From the NCBI GenBank assembly GCA_013368375.1, contig JAACJP010000015.1, positions 248,001 to 312,000 of the forward strand: 64,000 bases of DNA, given 5' to 3'. The notes beneath the pieces were generated by a model that saw only the letters and a program-made list of their open reading frames with translations, was not told the DNA's origin and searched no databases. Below are positions 10,694-22,377 of this stretch, in pieces. The stretch comes from Tricholomella constricta (lineage: Eukaryota > Basidiomycota > Agaricomycetes > Agaricales > Lyophyllaceae). Numbering within the stretch: position 1 is the first letter of the stretch; each line of letters starts with the position of its first letter. Both the position numbers and the translations under genes were made by a program.

Positions 10694-11186
10694 CGAACGT
10701 CCCAGACCTTCGCTGACACATTGTGGAGCAGCACCACGACTCCAAGGTCGCTGGAAGACGCTCGAACTGGTGTCGCGCAACTACTGGTGGCCCCAGATGT
10801 CGCGCTTCATCGGTTTGTACACCAGCACCTGTGACATGTGTCTGCGCACGAAACCTCGCCGCCAACTCCCCGTCGGACAGCTGCAGCCGCTTCCCATCCC
10901 CGAAGGCCGATGGAATGTCGTATCGGTCGACTTCATCACCGAACTTCCAGAGTCCAACGGCCACGACGCAACCATGAATGTCGTGGATTCGGTCGGAAAG
11001 CGTGCGCACTTCATCGCGTCGCACACAACTTGTTCGGCCCTGGGAGCTGCGAACCTCTACCGTCGCCACGTCTGGAAGCTGCACGGTCTCCCCGACGCAT
11101 TCGTCTCTGATCGAGGTCCACAGTTCGTCACCGAGTTCACGCGCGAACTGTACAGACTCCTGGGTATCAAGCTAGCGCTGTCATAA

Positions 11187-12604
11187 TGGGTCTAATATCA
11201 AATAAATTCAACATATATCTGAAATTTCAAAATATATTCCACGCTTATATTGGCATATGCCTGCAGTGATAGTGGATGTTTTAGGAGCAGACGCAAGAAT
11301 TATTGACTTCCTCGAATACACTTTTGCCACAACACTTGTACGGTACTGGATACCAGCTTGATATACAATACAATCACCTTCTTGACTTCTCAACTTTGTT
11401 TGCGAACCCCCTACCTTACATCAAATCCTGCCCAAGCCAGCGTCAAATCCCCAATATTGTGCTAAAGGTTTGAAAAACGTCGTCTCAAACCCCTATTTTC
11501 AGTCGAGGATTTGGCCTAATTTCAGCTCCAATCCCCAAAAAATCTGCCGAACCTAAACAGGAGTGTCTGGGGGCCTGAATTTCAACGAACGGACCAGAGT
11601 TAATCCGTACAGAATGCCGGGCGCTGCCAACTTGTCTGCCAAACAGGATCTGAGGAATTTTTTTTTTTACTGCTGGCCCTCAAATACGCAATTTTGGGAC
11701 AAGGATCTGGGCCACTGGGCCTCAGGTACACAATGCACCGACAGGGAAAAAGCCATTTTCGGAGCCTCAAATATGCTATTTTTCCGACAAACATATATGG
11801 GAGCTTCCCGGGGCCTTTGGGCCCCCACAACCATGCTCCCACCATCCTTGCAACCTTGTGGCTGATGTCTGTGGCAATATTCAGGTGCAGGCAAAGGGCA
11901 CAATACAGGAGGCTGAGGAAAAGATGTTTGTGATGCTGATAGAACACAGCAGCTCATTTGTGGGGCAAGCAGGCAAGGGCAAGGAGTGCATTACATCGAG
12001 TCTATGTCCATGTTTATGTGTGTTAAAGTTGTGTTGGTTTTTACTGGACCTTCATCTTACATTCTTGATCCTTTACAGAACTTGGTCCTGCCGTTCAACG
12101 GCTACATCTTACCTAGTCAAGCTCTCGCTAGGCGACTCGCTGCGGCAAGTGACAGGTTCGACCATGCAAGCTTCAGTGCCAGCACTTGACCTCCCTTCCC
12201 CCTCCTCCGCCGATTGTGTTGCCCAAATCCACGACACTCAAGTACCTGGGCACTTAATACGATACTCGGAAAGGGTTTCCATACCAGGATCATCACTGTC
12301 CGGCGCGCAGTGAGGGGTGATGTGGGTGATCATGATCGCGACGTGATGCACAGACATCCTACAGGGCCGTTGGCTCATCGACATCGCGGCGCGTCACATC
12401 ACACTATTTTTTTGTTTCCCTCCGCCAACGACGCACATAAACCTCAAGGAACCTCAAGGCCTCAAGCTTCAAGCCCAGTCAACATTCCATATATTAGCTA
12501 ACTTTTTTTCCGATTGCCACGCATTACCTATCTCCTAATGTCAGATAACCTGTCAGTAGAGGATTTATAGATACAGAAGAATTGTTGAGCTTTCTATCGC
12601 ATTT
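11187..12604. other. Gene-free stretch after the gypsy element
   Basis: AT-rich at first (11187-11400), then without coding pattern. Around 11680-11790 three loosely related units of about 43 bp share a CTCAAATA-GC-ATTTT pattern, an old minisatellite or transposon scrap. No gene, tRNA or terminal repeat was recognised. Confidence 0.5.
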
Positions 12605-13800
12605 TTAGACATGTAATGTCATTGAATTTTTCGGGTGGTATTCTAACACATTGTCCAATGCGGCAGTACCAAATTCCTGCCCGCCCCCTTCCCTTCCCCT
12701 GCCCACCCCCTGCCCGCCCCCATCCCTTCCCCTGCCCCTCCCCGTGTCTAGTTCGTCCATCTTGATGAGGGTTTCATCGTCCACCACGGGCATAGCTTGC
12801 ACAGAGGATGACCGCTTCCTCTTTGAGCGCTCCCTAGTACCACCTTCCTGATGCCGAACATTCTGCATCCATGATGCATAAACACGTGCGGCCCAGCGAT
12901 CGAGTTTCCAGGAGCCGTCGCAGAGCCGAAACTCGTCGAACTCACATACCATTTCGGCCTTGAAAAAATCGTAAGCAGCAAGGCTAAGGTGACCCCAAGA
13001 AGTTGGGGCATATGACGCTATCTTGAGAGAGTTGAAGGTCTTGCGCGCTTTGTCACCCATCTTTGAGAGACAGTAGCGATCTACGGGGGTGCCGGTACTG
13101 TCTTCCAAGTAAGGATGCTTGTCGTCATCGTCGTCGGTGTTCGACGGACGGCCGCGTCGTGGTTTTCTAGTAGCGAGGCCGTCTGTGTTGCCGTCGTTTC
13201 GTTTGATGTACTCGTCGTATGATTTCTCCGTCCAGAACTGAACATCGTTATAATGTTCTTGGCAGAAAAGTGGCAGTAAAGTCTTCTTCATTCCAAGGCC
13301 GTTGATGTGTGCGTGGCCAGATGTATTGACCCTTTCCAAGAGTTTGTCATAATTGAGCCTTAGAAAATTCGTTAGCTAATTTACATCGAGCATATAACTG
13401 ACGACGAACTGAGACGTGCTGAGCTGGGCTTCCAATCTCACTACCTCCTTCTCAAGGCGCAACATTTCCAACTTCAAGTGTTCCATGTGCATATTACGAG
13501 GTGTTCAGAAGGATTTCTGGTGAGAGCCTGGTGATTGAAAGTATGCCGCTTGCTGGTAAAGTAAAAATGTTAGAAAATTCGAGAAATTCGAAGTACATAT
13601 ATGCTGACCTGGAGCTGGTATCTTTGCTGGGATCTTGAGTCTTCTGAAAACATCGAAGAGGTATACCTTGACCTGTCTAAAGAGCTTGAACTGGGGAAAT
13701 TAGAATTGGCGACGCGTCCATAGTTTGATTCAGAATTTTGCAGGTGGGACTGGGACTGGATATTTGCTGGTGGGTCTAGGGGTGAAAGAGAAGGCAACAT
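12605..13800 (-). CDS. Coiled-coil protein with Gly/Arg-rich tail, unknown function
   Basis: Minus-strand exons join into one reading. A Ser/Pro-rich N-terminus starts at ATG 13800-13798 (MLPSLSPLDPP) and an intron begins near 13610. A short coiled-coil exon follows (LRLEKEVVRLEAQL, about 13415-13490). After a 46-nt intron comes LNYDKLLERVN and the long exon with KKTLLPLFCQEHYNDVQFW. The middle holds an acidic NTDDDDDK stretch and a compact Trp-rich segment (DGSWKLDRWAARVYASWMQN). The C-terminus has repeated GRGRDGGGQG-type units encoded by a purine/pyrimidine-biased repeat at 12660-12750. I do not recognise the family. It is 0.7 kb downstream of the CACTA transposase on the same strand, so it may be that element's accessory ORF or an unrelated host gene. 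Confidence 0.5.
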
Positions 13801-14508
13801 TGAATTAACTAAATAGGAATCCAAGAAGAGATGTGCATGGGAGCAGAGGACAGTGCACTGGACGGCGGTGGTGGTCGCCTGAGACAAGTTACTTACAAGT
13901 TTGTGACCGTGACTCTACCTGCACTACCTTTTTCGCAACTCCATCGCCTACTCTCAGCGTATTGCAGGACACCTTTGTCTATCTGTCAATGTCTTTCTCT
14001 CTTGATGAAATTAAGGAACTAGACCATCAAACCCTTCTCTCAAGTGGAAACATCGCATACAAACAAATTCTGGACGAGCTACATCTGCTTCGGTATTGCA
14101 CTATCTAATCTCGTGCTTCTGCATCTCGGAATAACTCTTGGAAGCGCGCATATGAAAGACTGCACACAGGACTTTGCTCAACAGTCTGCAATGAAGGCTT
14201 TAGATCTTGACACCAATGCCAGAATTCGCCGCATCAAATATCTCTCGAATGGAAAGCGCTTAGTTTATCGAGTTTCTGGCCCATACACCGTATAGTTTTG
14301 TTCTATAGGCTGATAGACCAAGTGTTCTGACACTGCATATCAACAGACAGATCACAATGATCCTGACCGAACTCTGTGCGATAACCCGACCTTGGACGAC
14401 ATTGTCAAGGACTGAACGTACTTCATCGACTCGACTCTGTATGTAAATTACAACGCATTCTCTTCATACGTTCATTCTTTCTATTGTATTATCACTCTGA
14501 ATTATCTT
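13801..14508. other. Intergenic, possible short plus-strand ORFs
   Basis: Plus-strand ORFs at 13985-14295 include stretches such as LDEIKELDHQTLLSSGN and YLSNGKRLVYRVSG with intron-like gaps, but no family was recognised and no continuous exon chain could be built. I searched here for a CACTA-type terminus for the neighbouring transposase and found none I trust. Confidence 0.35.
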
Positions 14509-17500
14509 CTAAATACCACCATTGCCATCTGTATCCCCTTCTTCTGGCTCGTCGTCGCCTTCGTCTCCACCTGACAATGATGTAATTTCCAAACCCAGCT
14601 TCTCCATCAGAAAATACTCATTTTCTGGTACTTCGATACCTCCGCTCGTAGTCACCTTAAAGTAAGGGATCATTGCAACCACGGAATCAATTTGTTTGAC
14701 GTGAATTGCAAGTAAAGCGTCGGCTCCCATGTAACGACACATATGAACAGTTTGATGAGATTTCTTGAGTAATTCACGGTCAGGGGAGGAGAAGACCGAG
14801 ACAACGGCCAGTGTATGGACATCGCTTCCAAACGCTAAACGGAAGAAGTATTGTACTTCGGCGAAACTCGAGTCAGGACAGTTTTCCGTGTGGAACTAAT
14901 AGAAGATATTCAGGGAGGTTTTTCTTTATAAATTAAGACTGTGTACCTTGACAACTGTAGTCTTTCGCCCATTCCTCCGGGACCGGGATTCCATCCAGTG
15001 TGAACGGAGGAGTTGGCCATTGGGAAGACGAAGCCGAGCCCAGCAGCATACCGCGCGGGGCCAGTTATCTTGATTGGGCCAGCCTTTCTTTTGCCAGAGT
15101 GCTATGATTGCAGCAGCCTCTGCCTCAGATACATCAACAGCAGCCGGCTGACAGGCTCGCAAGAGAATATAGCTGTCGCCAAGATCCAGGCCACCTCGTG
15201 GGATACGGCTAGTTGTGTCGTCAGAAAGTAAAGCACCCGGCATCATTGCAACAATCGAGTTAATTTGCGCGCGAAGAATTCCTCGTTGAGCGATGTTTGC
15301 ATATGGATCCCTGTCTTGACGTATTTCCTCGCCAAGGTTCCCGATTGCAGTTTCCATCGTCCACTGAGCATAACAAGAGAGCGGCCCTGCACGAATAGTC
15401 TCGGGAGCAATGTGAGTGAGAAGATGAACACTCTGCCGAAGTAAATGAATTCGATCAGCCCGTCTCTGAATGTAAAGGTTTTCATATTCTCGATGAAATT
15501 TGCACAGCAGACGATGTCCTTCCTTGAGCTGGTCAGGTGAAATGTGACGTTGATACAAAAGTTGAATGCCACGAGCAAATTTGCAATAGTTGATCCAATA
15601 TGCTTCTGGCAGTATCGTTCGAAGGAGCGCGGGTCCTAAACCAAAGAGGTAAAGTAAAAACTCCCAAGCTTTGTAACCAGAGTTGATTTTGTCGGCCGGA
15701 TTCCGAGGTGCTCTGCCGAATGAGGAGGGAATGTACGGTGTGGCCATCGCTATTGTCTTCCCATGACTGTCCCATACCTTTCCTACCAGCACCTTCCACT
15801 CCCAAGTGTCCTTTGAATCTGGAGAATAGCTCTTGATAGTACCACGCCATAAACCAAGGAGGAGATCTGGGTCGTTGAGTCCGGTAAGGTGCATCAGGTC
15901 CATGACAAATATATTCAGTATACCCAGACTGTAGCGTAATCCGCTGAAAATGGTAGGTTTGCAGATTCCAGTTGAGAGGCGCAATGAGTTGTATTGGGTA
16001 GGATTTTTAGCTGCCATGAGTAGCGCAAGTTGAGATTGATAATGAGCAGCAACGTTCTTTCGATATTCGTCGAGCTGGGCAAACGTGACATCTGGATGAT
16101 TGCAGCCGGCAACATGGTAGTTATCTGGCATCTGTAGGAGGGGATAATAGTGGCCATCTCCTTCGCGTCGCCGCCCTGGTAGACCACAATACAGACGACA
16201 TCCAAACTTCCCGCTGTGGCCAACTAATCCTGACATGTTCATCATAGCGGGTCCATCGGCAGCGGCCAAGGTGATAAATACAGTAGATTGGTGGTTACGA
16301 GTCTTCGTCGACGCATCCCAGATGTGCAAGCCCTCGTTCTGAAGGGCAGAAATATGATAAATGGATGGGTAGAGTAGTGAATCGGGGTGTTTGGGTTTCA
16401 ACGGTCCTCCTATGAACCCGCCTGGAATAACAAACCGTTTCTTGTATCTCACATCGGGGGGGAGGTTATGAATGATGTAAATAAATATCCAGCAATCCGA
16501 TTCCATGTCGCGGTAAAGCTGCGCACCATCCAAGGATATCTGTAAGCAAATGTCGCCCTTTTTTATTTTTTTCGCGCGCCAGGCATTCAGACTTTCTCGG
16601 CCGCATGCTGTGTCGTTGTAGTTTGCAATTTCTCCTCCGTTTTCATCAGCATGCTTCAAGATTTGCTCCGTAACATCTTCGAGGTAATGCATTAGTGCCG
16701 CCGTGTCCTCCGAGCGGTAGAGGGCCTGGATGACGGGGCCGATCGGAATTGTCGAGAATTGACGACGTCCTTCGTGTGTGCCAGGATGATACCGTGGCTG
16801 GGAACATTTCGGGCAGGCGTCGAGTGCATCAAATGGGCCGGTAAAGCCTACACACGTATCAACGCACATGTCGTGGATAATTGGGGTGACTCCCGTGATA
16901 TGCTCAACCTTGCGCTTGATCTGATAGAACGAGAGGAACGGATCGCCAGGATAACATGCCTGGGAAGCAGCTCAAACCCCACTGTAAGTTTCTTGTGAGG
17001 CATTCGTGGTTGCCAGAAAAGTTCTCAGGGCTTTGAGGAAATGACGATCGTTGATATCGTCAGGGAGGTCGGATGGGGCATCACGTAGACGTTGGATGTC
17101 TTCCGGCCGCATGTTACTCTTCTCGAGGGTAGCAGTCCGCAGGGCATCGATGAATTCAGCAGTTATTCGTACGTCGTCAATTTTTGCATCGAGTCCAGGT
17201 GTCACGGTGTCTTCGAGCTCAGGCGTAGGGTGTTCAGAGTCACGAAAGAATGAATTGTGATTGGGGTCAGGGATAGAAATGGGTACAGTGACGGGAACGG
17301 GAACAGGAACAGGAACAGGAATGAGTGGTTCGAGAGCAGGCATCGAAGCGCTACCATGAACCGGGACTTCGTCCGGCAGCGAGGTCCCTTCATTGGTAGC
17401 ATTCTGAATTTCATGTGAGCATCGAATATCAACAGAACTTGTACGAAACGCACCATAGTATCCATATTCCTCCCTCTCTTTTCGCGTCTCTGCCTAACAT

Positions 17501-17660
17501 GTCCGTCATGTCCATCGAAGCCGGATCTTGTGCCAAGGAGGGCAGGGGGGACAGGTAGATTACGGTCTGCAAGGAAAGCTGCTAGCGAGTCATCCTGAGC
17601 TTGTTGAAGTTCCTGGTTGTAACGGGCGCGCTTTGCAGTCGACAAGTTGCGTGGTTGCAT
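14509..17660 (-). pseudogene. CACTA (EnSpm) transposase, TNP2-like, one in-frame stop
   Basis: Exon 1 starts at ATG 17660 (MQPRNLSTAKRARYNQ) and ends near 17454. Exon 2 runs from about 17404 through PVPVPVPVPV repeats into the transposase body. The body has CYPGDPFLSFYQIKRKVE, MCVDTCVGFTGPFDALDACP, the zinc-like CPKCSQPRY, LQISLDGAQLYRDMESD, LPPDVRYKKRFVIPGGFIGG and AADGPAMMNMSGLVGHSGKFGC. These are typical of fungal Transposase_21/TNP2 proteins. A final exon after a 54-nt intron (from about 14884) continues to an acidic end (GGDEGDDEPEEGDTDGNGG) at 14509. A single TGA at 16974-16972 interrupts an otherwise continuous frame between TYSGV and AASQACYPGD, so the copy is probably inactive unless read through. 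The enzyme would cut and paste a CACTA element. The terminal inverted repeats were not found. Confidence 0.78.
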
Positions 17661-18194
17661 GTCGGCGGTTGTGGCCAGAAATGATCAAGTCAGAGGCGAC
17701 GAAATGATGATGTAACAATAACAATATGTGACAATCTCACGCGTTTGAAGTGACAAAATGTGTTGTTGCTTTGTTTTGTCAAAGTTCGTCACAAAGCTAA
17801 ATGGAATCGCGACTTTCGAGAGGTGGTGAGAGGCAGTATAATGTTAGATTAATGTGTGATAATGCACGTTATGTTTGTGAATGTTAAAAAAAGTTAGCTA
17901 ATACATGGGATGTTGACTGGGCTTCAAGGCTCGTGGATTATATTACATAATATTGCTGAACATTTCGTTTTGTCACTTGTGCAGCCTCCTTCAAGCTCAT
18001 TGTCGACTGAGGTAATCAACGTCAGGAACAGCCCTCGCACGCATCGCCCTTGCCCTGTATGGATGCTATAAATAGGTCACATAACCCAACCGAACAACCA
18101 CTCAATACACTCGCAGCAGATCATGATCAAACTCTACATTCAACAATGATAAAAAACACACACACAGCAAACACTGCAACCCAAGCGCTCACTC
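17661..18194. other. AT-rich intergenic stretch with short repeated motif
   Basis: The motif GTGACAA or its complement TTGTCAC occurs about five times between 17700 and 17980 (for example GAAGTGACAAAATG and CGTTTTGTCACTTG). Such clusters could be subterminal transposase-binding repeats of the neighbouring CACTA element, which would place its 5' end near 17.98 kb. This is an inference. No coding pattern was seen. Confidence 0.4.
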
Positions 18195-20500
18195 TCACTT
18201 CCTCGGGGTCAGCACAACCGGCAACCGCCCCTTGATCGTCACAAAATAATCCAACATATCCTCCTCCCACCTCCCCGGATCGTACCCCTCCCCAAAGCGC
18301 ATCTCAAACGCCTGCACAAGCCGACACACAAGCATCCGCATCTCCATCCACGCCAGGTTCTTCCCCACGCAGTTCGACGGGCCCACCGAGAACGGGATGA
18401 ACGCGTTCGCGTTCAGCACGACGGTGCTGTTTTCCTGTTCCGTGTCCGTGAACAGCCCGGGCTCGAGCTCCGCCTGCTGCGCCGGGGGGAGCCACCGCTC
18501 TGGCAGGAAGGCGTCCGGGAGCGGGGAGAAGCAGCGCGGGTCGCGGTGCAGGCTGAAGAAGGGGATGAATGTGCTGGTGCCCTTGGGGACGTAGCTGGTG
18601 TACAGGCAGGCAAGTAGAGCCTGTTAGCACCAGGATGAGAGGTAAAACAGGGAACTCACTGGGGCCCGATGGTTTTTCCGGCGTCGGCGTAACGCTGGCT
18701 GCCGCTCAGGACCGGCGGGAACAGACGCATGCTTTCGCTTCTGTGTGGAGGCTGGACTCAACGTGGGGTTGTAGGAGAGGGTTGGCTGAGAATGGGGCAC
18801 GCACATCGCACTGTTCAAGTACGTAAGATGCGCCTGCTTGGCGTAGTCCATCGCGTCGTCACCGAGCTCATCGATCTCGGCTTGCAGGCGCCTGTAAGCC
18901 GTGGGATTACAGAGGAGAAAATATAAGAGGTTTGTTACGACACTGGAGGTGGTGTCGGAGCCCGCGATGATGGCCAAACTACCTACAGCCGCGTGATCTG
19001 CTTTAGCAACTTGGACGATCGGGCTGCGTAGAAAGAAACACCACCATCGCTGATAACCTCAAAGATGGTCGGTAGGTTTGCAGCAACGCCATCTTCGTCG
19101 ATCTGCCCAATACGCGTGCTCAAGTCAATCAATTCGGAAGATATAGAAAATGCGTCGTACGAGATGGTGGAAAAGATCCTTGTGTGGTGACCCGCGCAAA
19201 AGGCGCGCCATCACGCACTTCTTTGCATGCTCCCGGAACGCCTTGAGGTCATTCGCGAATTTCGGGAAGCGTAAGAAGAGCGCGCCGAGCCAAGGAACAT
19301 GGCTCATGAATATGGCACTCCTACGGAGGTATTCAACATAATGAGGGGATTGTAACAATTTCTTCAGGACAACCCGAAAGAAGCTCACTTTTGACCGGCC
19401 TCCATGAGATGCCATAGGCCATCGACGTCCCCGTCGCGCATCATCTCCGTGCCTCCTCCAAAACTGCGAGCGTTGTCAGCACCAGTCGGGGCAATTTGAA
19501 ATAAAAGAACACCACCCACGCCAGGTCGTTCATAAGGTCATATCTATATGAGATAACAGCGCGGTCAATACTCACACGAGTGATAGCGCAGCGCGCCAGG
19601 AGAAGAGGAGCGCACATACGCGAAGAACGAAATCCACTGCGCCATATCGACAGTGCCCTCCTGGTGCGCGAGCGTCTCCACAAGCTCCACGCAGCGCGTC
19701 GTGATAATATCTTCGTAGCCTTTGAGCGCGGCGGTGCTAAACGCGCGGGTCCACGGGCGGCGGCGCCGCGTATGCTCGGTCTTGTCCCGGAGCGCAATCA
19801 TCGGCTTCACTGTCTGTGCCTCGGGGATACGGCCGTCCCAGACTATAAAATCAAAGTCGAATAATAAAAGCATGAACAGGGTAAGGAAGAAACGTGATGC
19901 CCATACATGGGCCTTTGGGAAAACCCTGTGGTCCCATCATCGGTGCCACGGCGGCGACATCGCGGATTGACAGCTCGTTCGGGCCTGTGGAGCAAGACGC
20001 TGACGTGAGTCTGGTGACCGAAGGTAGGATAGAACTAAGGCCGGACTTGCCGATCCTGACAACGTCGCCATACTGTTCATGGAGCTTGGCGTAGTAGGTG
20101 AACTGCTTCCCGTGCAAGGAGAGGACGGCGAGCCAGAGCTTTGAGGCCTTGCAGATGAGCGGGCCGGGGTACTTTGCGAGGGGATGCCAAGGAGATAGAC
20201 GGTATGTGATTATGGAGGCACCCAGCGTGGCCCAGAAGGTCAAGAAGGTCGTAGAGCCTGCGCCGAGGATTGAGGAGGAGTGATGCATGACCAGGGGGGT
20301 AAGCGCCGCTGGGAAACCGAGGAGGAGCGCGGCGAGATGTGAGGGCTCATGCGTCTCGGTGCGCTTGAAGATGAGATGGGTGAGCTGGGGCGGGCGACGT
20401 CAGTATGGTCGAGTGTAGAGAAAGAGCTGGCAGGACTCACAAGGCCTGCTCCGGCAATGGAGAGCAAGGTGTTTTGGTATGACATAGATGCGATATCCAT
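18195..20500 (-). CDS. Cytochrome P450 monooxygenase
   Basis: A membrane-anchored heme monooxygenase assembled from about ten short exons. The chosen start is ATG 20500 (MDIASMSYQNTLLSIAGAG), followed after one intron by a hydrophobic region. Then come the proline hinge HPLAKYPGPL, the conserved HEQYGDVVRIG, PNELSIRDVAAVAPMMG, the C-helix RRRRPWTRAFSTAALKGY, the I-helix AIIAGSDTTSSVV (about 18940), the K-helix ESMRLFPPVLSG (ExxR present) and the heme loop FSVGPSNCVGKNLAW with its ligand Cys. The stop is at 18195-18197 after VVLTPRK. All signature motifs are intact. The subfamily and substrate cannot be told from the sequence. It neighbours a sterol desaturase, but fungal neighbours need not share a pathway. 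Confidence 0.9.
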
Positions 20501-21127
20501 TGAAGTGGGCTTGACACAGAATAAGCAGGCCAGGTAGTCCTTATACTGAATTCGCGCGCTTCCCAATGGAGCTGATTCAGAGATGGCTATGCACTGGCAG
20601 TCTTCTTCTGTTCAGTCTTGGTTCGATCAGATGCGCAGACCATCCTGCAGGGCTTTCATCTAGTGTATCTCGCCTTCCTCGACATGGTTATTGTGCCGTG
20701 TGCCGCAGAGCCAGGACAGACGGCTTGGAGGATACCAACGCGAAGCCAAGGCAGAATGGTCGTGGTCCTCTACAGAAGGCCCTGGCCCACGTGCACGAGG
20801 AGGCACATCGTGATCACCGCTCAAGTATACACGGCTCTCCGTCCCCATCGATCCCTCAAACATTCAATGCAACCGCAGGGCCGCCGAGTCGGATTATACC
20901 GCGTCCAATTTGAAAAGCAGAGTCCGAGTCGGACTCGTTAGCGCGCGACATTCACAACAGCAGAAATGTGAATCCAAATGTGAATTGGGTGTGGTATAAT
21001 GGCAATGCGTACAAACCGTTACAAGATCGGCATGTTTATATTATCTTAGATGTTTAAATATTAGTTTTTCGCACCCGCGTCTATGGCGTCCGTCCGTCCG
21101 TAGGTAGGCCATGTGTGGCATACCGGT
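20501..21127. other. Intergenic between P450 and sterol desaturase
   Basis: The two genes are on the same strand, so this holds the P450 promoter side and the desaturase 3' side. A near-repeat of GTCCGAGTCGGACTCG-type dyads lies around 20886-20940. No gene was recognised. Confidence 0.5.
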
Positions 21128-22377
21128 CTATTGGCTTTTAGCCTCGTCGAGCGCCTTGATCTCCAGCATGGGGTCAAGCGATGATTCTGGCTGCCGATAC
21201 GAGCTGCCGACGCGGTCTGCCCAGGTGAAGTACTGTAGGAACATGTCAGCATCTCGAACAACTCAAACGGACTAGAGAGAGGGTGAGCAAAGTCGTACCT
21301 GGCCGTAGTTTACAGTAAAGTAGATGTGATGCAATGTGTGGTGAGCGGGGCCGTTGATGACCTTCTCGAGTGCATGTCCCGTGATCATGTCCGAATCATG
21401 GATCTGGGAGGGCAAAGTCAGCAAGGCACGTTCAATAGACAGGATATCTTTAAGGAGACGTACGAAGATGCTCCAGAAGTTTACCAGGACGAAGAGCACC
21501 AGGTACAATACCCGGTGGAGCGGGAAGATGAATATGAAGAGGTGATAGGGCACCGATTGTAAGTAACCGTCGATGGGATGGAAAGCATGCGATGCGAAGG
21601 GCGTGGGGACTGCATAGGAGCCGGCGACGTCAGTCTGGTGCCTCACAGAAAATCATTAGGAACGCGACGCACTAATCCATTTATGATGCGGCTTGTGCAG
21701 GGTCTTGTAGAAGATCGGTATATGCAGCCAGCGGTGGATCCAGTATATGCAATAGTCAGTGAACAGCAGGAATCTGCGCAACGGGTCAGTGAGAATGGGG
21801 GCGGGAGTTAAAGCGGCAATACGGACAGTGGAACTGATGCAACAAGGTAAAAGTAGCCATATGTGTCGAGACCATCGTAGAGTCTTGAATACCCGAGCAC
21901 CTCCGCTTGGAACCACGGCAGCGTAAGCATCATCATGCCCGGAAAGGCGCGCAGGCTGCACTGGATCTCCAGCTTGACCTGATTTTTTAAGAAGCGTGGA
22001 TGGCGCATCATCTCATGGTTGAAGATGAATTGGTAAGACAGCCACGCGAATAGGAAATACAAGACGTGTATGCCGATGAGCGTCAGGACGCATAGTGAGA
22101 CGAGCTGCCGTGGTATATAATCTCTCGGCCAGGCGGAAAGCTGGGCTAGGGGTGCCGGGGCGGAGGAGTATAGCGAGGCGAGGTGGTCGGCGGGTATCGG
22201 AGGGTGTGGGAGATGCGCGACCATTTGCGACCATGTTGATGATGCAGAATTGGCGATGGGGATGGCGAAGGTGCTGTTGAGTGATGCGTAGGATGTCGTG
22301 AAAGCGGAGAGAGGGACAAGTTTCGCCCAGACGTTGTCGAGCAGGTAGTCGTCGCAGATGTTGAGTACGAGATCCAT
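21128..22377 (-). CDS. ERG3: C-5 sterol desaturase (ERG3-like)
   Basis: Introduces the C5-C6 double bond in ergosterol synthesis at the ER membrane, using a di-iron centre. The start at ATG 22377 ([17 protein letters not shown]) matches the usual basidiomycete N-terminus. It is followed by membrane segments ([20 protein letters not shown]), [19 protein letters not shown], and the histidine boxes: [13 protein letters not shown] and [16 protein letters not shown]. The stretch [19 protein letters not shown] is characteristic of ERG3. There are several short introns, and the stop is at 21128-21130 after LDEAKSQ. All iron-ligand boxes are intact. Fungi often have more than one ERG3-like gene, so whether this is the main copy is not known. 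Confidence 0.9.

Larger units (their letters stand above)
5627..11183 (+). mobile_element. Ty3/gypsy retrotransposon, decayed, 3'-truncated
   Basis: The element begins with an LTR at 5627 inside the helicase fragment. It carries gag with a zinc knuckle, then protease, reverse transcriptase, RNase H and integrase in the gypsy order. It stops abruptly around 11183, inside the integrase core. No chromodomain, polypurine tract or 3' LTR follows. Frameshifts at the gag C-run and in the protease, an in-frame TAG between RT and RNase H, and the TRIM insertion at 10104-10693 all show it is dead. GC content and codon use resemble a formerly active element. Confidence 0.9.
7465..11186 (+). pseudogene. 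Gypsy pol (protease-RT-RNase H-integrase), broken
   Basis: Protease is marked by ALVDSGATGSFLN (about 7770-7810), followed by a one-base frameshift. Reverse transcriptase (about 8500-9300) has KLDVRRGYNN, FGLTNSPATFQ and the catalytic YLDDILIYT. RNase H (about 9400-9800) has HIEADSSDFATGVVLSQ and WTDHKNLEYFL. An in-frame TAG at 9375-9377 lies between RT and RNase H, where gypsy relatives usually have Gln, so CAG to TAG is likely. The integrase zinc-binding region is interrupted at 10104 by the TRIM element and resumes at 10699. The core has the Asp of VDFITELPES and the Asp of SDRGPQFVTEF. The downstream catalytic Glu is missing because the element ends near 11183. Confidence 0.85.

Noticed and set aside
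12397..18000. CACTA terminal inverted repeats
   Set aside because: Several CACTA or TAGTG strings occur by chance, but no pair at plausible positions with a 3-bp target duplication was found.
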